DNA of 64,000 nucleotides. Source: Nocardioides rotundus. GTDB lineage: Bacteria; Actinomycetota; Actinomycetes; Propionibacteriales; Nocardioidaceae. Under the pieces are notes generated by a model that saw only the letters and a program-made list of their open reading frames with translations, was not told the origin of the DNA and searched no databases. Numbering within the stretch: the stretch's first letter is position 1; each line of letters begins with the position of its first letter. Positions 59,448 to 64,000 of the stretch are shown here, one piece after another. Where the stretch lies: positions 620,001 through 684,000 of the forward strand of contig NZ_CP082922.1 in the NCBI RefSeq assembly GCF_019931675.1. The letters run 5' to 3'. The translations under genes were made by a program, and so were the position numbers.

Positions 59448-60569
59448 ATGCCCGACCTCGATCCGACCCGCCGCGAGCCGGTGAAGTTCGCCTACTGGGT
59501 GCCCAACGTCAGCGGTGGGCTGGTGGTCAGCACCATCGAGCAGCGCACCGACTGGGGGTATGAGTACAACAAGACCCTGGCCCAGCTCGCCGAGCAGAAC
59601 GGCTTCGACTACGCCCTGACCCAGGTGCGCTACATGGCGTCGTACGGCGCCGCCTACCAGCACGAGTCCACCAGCTTCAGCCTGGCGCTGCTGCTGGCCA
59701 CCGAGCGGCTGAAGGTGATCTCCGCGATCCACCCGGGCCTGTGGCAGCCGGGCGTGCTGGCCAAGTGGATCGCCACCGCCGACCACCTCTCGGGCGGCCG
59801 CGCCGCGATCAACGTCGTCTCCGGCTGGTTCAAGGACGAGTTCACCAAGCTGGGCGAGCCCTGGCTCGAGCACGGCGAGCGCTACCGCCGCGCGGAGGAG
59901 TTCATCCGCTACGTCCGGGAGATCTGGACCTCCGAGCACGCGGAGTTCAACGGCGACTTCTACCGCCTGCACGACTTCGACCTCAAGCCCAAGCCGCTGG
60001 CCTCCGAGGGCCGCCCGCACCCGGAGATCTTCCAGGGCGGCAACTCCACCGACGCCAAGGGCATGGCCGGCCGGGTCAGCGACTGGTACTTCGCCAACGG
60101 CAACACCCCCGACGGCTTCGAGGAGCAGGTGCGCGACGTCCGTGACGTCGCCCAGGTGCACGGCCGCGAGGGCGACGTCCGCTTCGCCCTCAACGGCTTC
60201 ATGATCGCCCGCGACACCGAGGCCGAGGCCAAGGACGTGCTGCGCGAGATCGTCGCCAAGGCCGACCGCGAGGCGGTGGAGGGCTTCGGCGCGGCGGTCA
60301 AGCAGGCCGGCAGCTCCACCGGCGACGGCAAGGGCATGTGGGCCGACTCGAACTTCGAGGACCTGGTGCAGTACAACGACGGCTTCCGCACCGGCCTCAT
60401 CGGCACCCCCGAGCAGGTCGCGGAGCGGATCGTCGAGCTCAAGCGCCGCGGCGCGGACCTCATCCTGTGTGGCTTCCTGCACTTCCACGACGACGTGCGC
60501 TACTTCGGCGAGAACGTGCTGCCGCTGGTCCGCGAGATGGAGGCGGCGGAGCGGGAGCCGGCCCGATGA
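59448..60569 (+). CDS. sfnG: Dimethylsulfone monooxygenase SfnG (FMNH2-dependent)
   Basis: A 373-residue luciferase-like monooxygenase. The sequence KFAYWVPNVSGGLVVSTIEQRTDWGYEYN is diagnostic of SfnG, which oxidises dimethyl sulfone to methanesulfinate with reduced FMN and O2. TIM-barrel signatures include SGGRAAINVVSGWFKDEF, EHGERYRRAEEFIRYVREIWT and PEIFQGGNSTDAKGMAGRVSDWYFANG. ATG 59448 follows AAGGAG at 59438-59443. First gene of the organosulfur operon; its stop overlaps the next start as ATGA. Reduced FMN would come from the reductases encoded at the operon's end. Confidence 0.93.
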   Translation: MPDLDPTRREPVKFAYWVPNVSGGLVVSTIEQRTDWGYEYNKTLAQLAEQNGFDYALTQVRYMASYGAAYQHESTSFSLALLLATERLKVISAIHPGLWQPGVLAKWIATADHLSGGRAAINVVSGWFKDEFTKLGEPWLEHGERYRRAEEFIRYVREIWTSEHAEFNGDFYRLHDFDLKPKPLASEGRPHPEIFQGGNSTDAKGMAGRVSDWYFANGNTPDGFEEQVRDVRDVAQVHGREGDVRFALNGFMIARDTEAEAKDVLREIVAKADREAVEGFGAAVKQAGSSTGDGKGMWADSNFEDLVQYNDGFRTGLIGTPEQVAERIVELKRRGADLILCGFLHFHDDVRYFGENVLPLVREMEAAEREPAR

Positions 60570-61750
60570 GCGCGCCCGTCCTGACCTCCACCAGCGCGGT
60601 GGAGGTCGCCGGCGAGCTGGCGACCCTGTTCGCCAAGGAGGCCGGCGTCCGCGACGCGGAGCGGATCATCCCGCACGGGGAGATCGCGATGCTCAAGGAG
60701 TCCGGGCTGCTGGCGATCACCGTCCCGCGGGAGTACGGCGGCCCCGGGCTCGCCGTGGAGACGGTCGCGGAGGTCTTCCGACTGCTCGCCACCGGGGACC
60801 CGAGCATCGCCCAGATCCCGCACAGCCACTTCGTCTTCGCCAACGCCCTGCGGCTGCGCGGCGACGACGAGCTGCGCCGTACCCTCTTCGCCGAGGTGCT
60901 CGACGGCGCCTCGTTCGGCAACGCCCAGGCCGAGGCCGGCACCAAGCACGTCCGCGACCTGCGCACGACCCTGCACCCGGACGGGCAGGGTGACTGGCGG
61001 CTGGAGGGCACCAAGTCCTACTGCACCGGCGCCCTGTTCGCCGACCGGATCCCGGTGCTCGCGCACCGCGACGAGGGCGGACCGCTGGTCGTCGCGTGGG
61101 TGGACCGGCACGCCGACGGCGTCACCGTCACCGACGACTGGCAGGGCATGGGCCAGCGCACCACCGCCTCCGGGTCGGTCGTGCTGGAAAACGTGGCCGT
61201 GCCGGACGCGCTGGTGATGGACTGGGCCGAGACCTTCGACGGTCCGTCGACCTATGGCGCGTTCGCCCAGGTGCTGCACGCGGCGATCGACGCCGGCATC
61301 GCCCGCGCGGCGCTCCGGGACGCCGCGGAGATCGTCACCACCAGCGCGCGGCCCTACCCCGACGCCGGGGTGAGCCGGGCCGCCGACGACCCGCTCGTCG
61401 TGCACGCCTTCGGCGAGGTCGAGCTCGCGGTCCGCGGCGCCGAGGCACTGGTCGCCGAGGCCGCCCGCGCGGTCGACCGCGCCGACGCCGACCTGGACGA
61501 GCGCAGCGCCGGCGAGGCCAGCCTCGCCGTGGCCGCGGCCCGGGCCGCCACCACGCAGGCGTCCCTGGAGGCCGGCACCCGGCTGTTCGAGGTCGCCGGA
61601 ACTCGCTCGGCGCTCGAGCCGCTCAACCTCGACCGGCACTGGCGCAACGCCCGCACGCACACCCTGCACGACCCCGCCGGCTGGAAGGTCCAGCACCTCG
61701 GCCGGTTCGCCGTGGACGGCGTCCTCCCTCCCCGTCACGGCCAGATCTGA
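60566..61750 (+). CDS. msuC: MsuC/SfnB-type flavin-dependent sulfur oxidoreductase
   Basis: A 394-residue member of the acyl-CoA dehydrogenase fold used by DszC, SfnB and MsuC: ITVPREYGGPGLAVETVAEVFRLLATGDPSIAQIPHSHFVF, SFGNAQAEAGTKHVRD, LEGTKSYCTGALFADRIPVLA and LFEVAGTRSALEPLNLDRHWRNARTHTLHDPAGWK, the last typical of this sulfur group. Next to sfnG and an alkanesulfonate monooxygenase gene, it most likely oxidises methanesulfinate to methanesulfonate with FMNH2, as MsuC does in Pseudomonas; SfnB-like is an alternative name. Starts by ATGA overlap with sfnG. Confidence 0.85.
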   Translation: MSAPVLTSTSAVEVAGELATLFAKEAGVRDAERIIPHGEIAMLKESGLLAITVPREYGGPGLAVETVAEVFRLLATGDPSIAQIPHSHFVFANALRLRGDDELRRTLFAEVLDGASFGNAQAEAGTKHVRDLRTTLHPDGQGDWRLEGTKSYCTGALFADRIPVLAHRDEGGPLVVAWVDRHADGVTVTDDWQGMGQRTTASGSVVLENVAVPDALVMDWAETFDGPSTYGAFAQVLHAAIDAGIARAALRDAAEIVTTSARPYPDAGVSRAADDPLVVHAFGEVELAVRGAEALVAEAARAVDRADADLDERSAGEASLAVAAARAATTQASLEAGTRLFEVAGTRSALEPLNLDRHWRNARTHTLHDPAGWKVQHLGRFAVDGVLPPRHGQI

Positions 61751-61785
61751 CCGACTCCCTCACCCCTCGACCAGAGAGGCATCCC

Positions 61786-62937
61786 ATGCTGAAGTTCCAC
61801 TGGTTCCTGCCCACCAACGGCGGCGACGGCCGGCACATCGTCGGCGGCGGCCACGGGATGGGCCCCGGCCCGGCCGGGCGGCCCGCCGACGTCCCCTACC
61901 TCGGGCAGGTCGCCCGCGCGGCCGAGGCGCAGGGCTTCGACGCCGCGCTCACGCCGACCGGGGCGTGGTGCGAGGACGCGTGGCTCTCCACCGCGATGCT
62001 GAGCCAGGTCTCCGAGCGGCTGCGCTTCCTCGTCGCGCTCCGACCCGGCCTGGTCTCCCCGTTCCTCGCGGCGCAGATGGCCGGCACCTTCCAGCAGCTC
62101 ACCGGCGGCCGGCTGCTCCTCAACGTCGTCACCGGCGGCGAGGACCACGAGCAGCGGATGTACGGCGACTTCGAGGACAAGGAGGCCCGCTACGAGCGGT
62201 GCGCGGAGTTCCTGGAGATCGTCACCCGGCTGTGGCGCGAGGACGCGGTCACCGTGGAGGGCAAGCACCTGCAGGTCGCCGACGCCACTCTCCTCCAGCG
62301 GCCCGACCCGCTCCCGGAGATCTACTTCGGCGGCTCCTCCCCGGCCGCCGGCCGGGTCGCGGCGAAGTACGCCGACGTCTACCTCACCTGGGGCGAGCCG
62401 CCGGCCGCGGTCGCCGAGAAGATCGCCTGGATCCGCGAGCTGGCCGCCGAGGAGGGCCGCGAGGTCCGCTTCGGGATCCGGATGCACACCATCACCCGCG
62501 ACACCTCCGAGGAGGCGTGGGCCGAGGCGCGCCGGCTGATCGAGGGCGTGGACCCCGAGACCATCCGCACCGTGCAGGAGGGCCTGCGCCGCAGCGGCTC
62601 GGAGGGCCAGCGACGGATGCTCGAGCTGCACGGCGGCTCCACCGACGACCTGGAGATCCACCCGAACGTCTGGGCGGGCGTGGGGCTGCTCCGCGGCGGC
62701 GCCGGCACCGCGCTGGTCGGCAGCCACGAGGAGGTCGCCGACCGGATTCAGGAGTACGCCGACCTCGGGATCGAGGAGTTCGTGCTCTCGGCCTACCCCC
62801 ACCTCGAGGGCGCCTACTGGTTCGGCGAGGGCGTGCTACCGATCCTGGCCGAGCGCGGCGTGTGGGAGCACCCCGCCCCGGCGACCGGCCGCACCCAGTC
62901 CGTGCCGTTCGCCGCGGCCGGGAAGGCAGCGTCGTGA
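61786..62937 (+). CDS. msuD: Alkane/methanesulfonate monooxygenase (SsuD/MsuD family)
   Basis: A 383-residue FMNH2-dependent monooxygenase of the SsuD group: FHWFLPTNGGDGRH, DAALTPTGAWCEDAWLSTAML, ERLRFLVALRPGLVSPFLAAQMAGTFQQLTGGRLLLNVVTGG, PEIYFGGSSPAAGRVAAKYADVYLTWGEPP. It breaks the C-S bond of a sulfonate to release sulfite and an aldehyde. With sfnG and msuC beside it, methanesulfonate is the likely substrate (giving sulfite and formaldehyde), though longer alkanesulfonates are possible and ssuD would then be the better symbol. ATG 61786 follows GAGAGG. Confidence 0.92.
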   Translation: MLKFHWFLPTNGGDGRHIVGGGHGMGPGPAGRPADVPYLGQVARAAEAQGFDAALTPTGAWCEDAWLSTAMLSQVSERLRFLVALRPGLVSPFLAAQMAGTFQQLTGGRLLLNVVTGGEDHEQRMYGDFEDKEARYERCAEFLEIVTRLWREDAVTVEGKHLQVADATLLQRPDPLPEIYFGGSSPAAGRVAAKYADVYLTWGEPPAAVAEKIAWIRELAAEEGREVRFGIRMHTITRDTSEEAWAEARRLIEGVDPETIRTVQEGLRRSGSEGQRRMLELHGGSTDDLEIHPNVWAGVGLLRGGAGTALVGSHEEVADRIQEYADLGIEEFVLSAYPHLEGAYWFGEGVLPILAERGVWEHPAPATGRTQSVPFAAAGKAAS

Positions 62938-63443
62938 GCCGCCCCGACATCGCCGTCCTGGTCGGCAACCCCAAACCGGCCTCGCGCACGCTGGAGGCCG
63001 CCACCCTGCTCGCCCGCGAGCTGGTGGGGGAGCCCGACCCGGTCGTCGACCTCGCCGAGCTCGGCCCCGCGCTGCTGGACTGGAGCGACGCCCGGGTCGA
63101 CGAGGCCGTCGCCCGGGTGAGCGCGGCGCGGGTGCTGGTCGTGGCCAGCCCCACCTACAAGGGCAGCTACACCGGGCTGCTCAAGCTGTTCCTGGACCGG
63201 ATCCCCGGCGGCGGCCTGACGGGCACCGTCGCGGTGCCGCTGATGCTCGCCGCCGGGCCCGGCCACGCGATGGCCCCGGAGGTCTTCCTCCGGCCGGTGC
63301 TCACCGAGCTCGGCGCCAGCGTTCCGGTCCGCGGCCTCAGCCTCCCCGAGCAGCGCTACGACGACCCCTCCGCCTCCGCCGACTGGCTGGCCCAGGCCCG
63401 CCCGCTGGTCTCTTCCCTCGCGACCGAAGGAGCCCTCGCATGA
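62934..63443 (+). CDS. msuE: NAD(P)H-dependent FMN reductase (MsuE/SsuE type)
   Basis: A 169-residue flavodoxin-fold reductase: AVLVGNPKPASRTLEAATLL near the start binds FMN phosphate, and VVASPTYKGSYTGLLKLFLDRIPGGGL is the family signature. It should supply FMNH2 to the monooxygenases before it. GTG at 62934 overlaps the msuD stop as GTGA, and its own stop overlaps the next gene's ATG, so the chain is translationally coupled. A second, unrelated type of flavin reductase gene follows. Confidence 0.9.
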   Translation: MSRPDIAVLVGNPKPASRTLEAATLLARELVGEPDPVVDLAELGPALLDWSDARVDEAVARVSAARVLVVASPTYKGSYTGLLKLFLDRIPGGGLTGTVAVPLMLAAGPGHAMAPEVFLRPVLTELGASVPVRGLSLPEQRYDDPSASADWLAQARPLVSSLATEGALA

Positions 63444-64000
63444 CCGCCACCCTCGACCACGACACCGACCTCCCCGCCGTCACCGACCCTCGCGCGCTGC
63501 GCGACGCGTTCGGTCAGTTCCCCTCCGGCGTGGTCGCCGTCGCCGGCCGCGTGGACGAGTCCCTGGTCGGGATCGCCGCCAGCTCGTTCACCTCCGTCAG
63601 CCTCGACCCGCCGCTGGTCTCGCTGTGCGTGGCCACCTCCAGCTCGACCTGGCCGCGGCTGCGGGCCGCCGGGCAGCTCGGGGTCAGCGTGCTCGCCGAG
63701 GACCAGGACGCGGTGTGCCGTCAGCTCGCGGGGCCGGCCGAGCGCCGCTTCGACGGGCTGGCCCTGTCCGCGGCCCCCGGAGGCGCCGTACTCCTCGACG
63801 ACGCGGTCTCCACCTTCACCTGCACCATCCACAGCGAGGTGGAGGCCGGGACCACCTGGTCGTGCTGCTGGAGCTGCACTCCCACTCCGACGGCCGGGGG
63901 CGGGAGCCGCTGATCTTCCACCGCAGCGGCTTCGCCCGGCTGCACCGCGAGCAGCCCGAGATCCCGCTGAGCGGCCGGATCAACGGCGAGCCCGTGCACG
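63440..64000 (+). pseudogene. Flavin reductase-domain protein, frameshifted and cut by the window edge
   Basis: A flavin reductase of the HpaC/DszD type begins with ATG 63440 (overlapping the msuE stop): FGQFPSGVVAVAG, GIAASSFTSVSLDPPLVSLCVATSSSTW and LGVSVLAEDQD are diagnostic. At 63848-63850 the frame breaks in a GGG run: the original frame ends at TGA 63911-63913 with atypical residues, while the +1-shifted frame continues with the expected DHLVVLLELHSHS and GREPLIFHRSGFARLH to the window end without a stop. One missing G explains this. It could be a real mutation or a homopolymer sequencing error. The sfnG/msu enzymes would otherwise use its FMNH2. Confidence 0.8.

Noticed and set aside
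54998..59449. 1483-residue minus-strand reading frame
   Set aside because: It runs antisense through the PaaX, AidB and LysR regions and only its end is the DUF4349 gene; the rest is GC-bias artefact.

Overview
The window is GC-rich actinobacterial chromosome. Codon third positions are almost all G or C, and GTG starts and 1-4 bp gene overlaps are common. The gene content (a nrdR tail beside a class II ribonucleotide reductase gene, a mycothiol-dependent isomerase, a DUF222/HNH endonuclease, DUF3000, DUF3054, an Lsr2-type domain, actinobacterial GlgA/GlgC) points to Nocardioides or another Nocardioidaceae. That placement is inferred from families, not from a search. I see no rRNA, tRNA, CRISPR array, insertion sequence or prophage. 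No gap between genes exceeds 300 bases.

Layout. 1-3077: end of nrdR, then B12-dependent nrdJ. 3100-7832: a gentisate operon (maleylpyruvate isomerase, fumarylpyruvate hydrolase, gentisate dioxygenase, aromatic acid MFS carrier) divergent from an IclR regulator. 7841-14826: an accessory stretch with a repeat cluster and DUF222/HNH endonuclease, a PH-domain/Excalibur pair, several unknowns, two DnaA-box sequences, and an ERCC4 nuclease carrying an Lsr2-like C-terminus. 14849-19849: a BASS transporter, a vanX-type dipeptidase gene broken by one in-frame TGA, and a tctCBA tricarboxylate transporter. 19864-24288: two Tat-exported PhoD phosphatases. 24354-28436: a histidine kinase, response regulator, ABC ATPase and permease. 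28505-32320: SprT-like metalloprotein, divergent glycogen genes glgA/glgC, a Mug-type glycosylase. 32313-40513: secreted hydrolases, an orphan DNA methyltransferase, FUSC and ThrE exporters, a YbdK ligase, DUF402. 40533-43586: a Baeyer-Villiger-type monooxygenase/SDR operon with a divergent TetR gene and a palindromic operator. 43719-47603: hrpA helicase, with a palindrome inserted in frame and unusual repeats on both sides. 47744-55876: a PemK-like pair, an orphan solute-binding lipoprotein, a GIY-YIG nuclease, RNase D, DUF3000, hemE, a NYN/OST-HTH protein and a DUF4349 lipoprotein. 55945-64000: PaaX/AidB, then a LysR-controlled organosulfur operon (sfnG, msuC/sfnB, msuD/ssuD, msuE, flavin reductase).

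How genes work together. The gentisate operon takes gentisate to pyruvate and fumarate. The sulfur operon appears sufficient to take dimethyl sulfone through methanesulfinate and methanesulfonate to sulfite, with its own flavin reductases. The last of these shows a one-base frameshift. Several gene junctions carry strong GC-rich hairpins without a U tract, and at least six tail-to-tail gene pairs overlap, so convergent transcription is a recurring theme.
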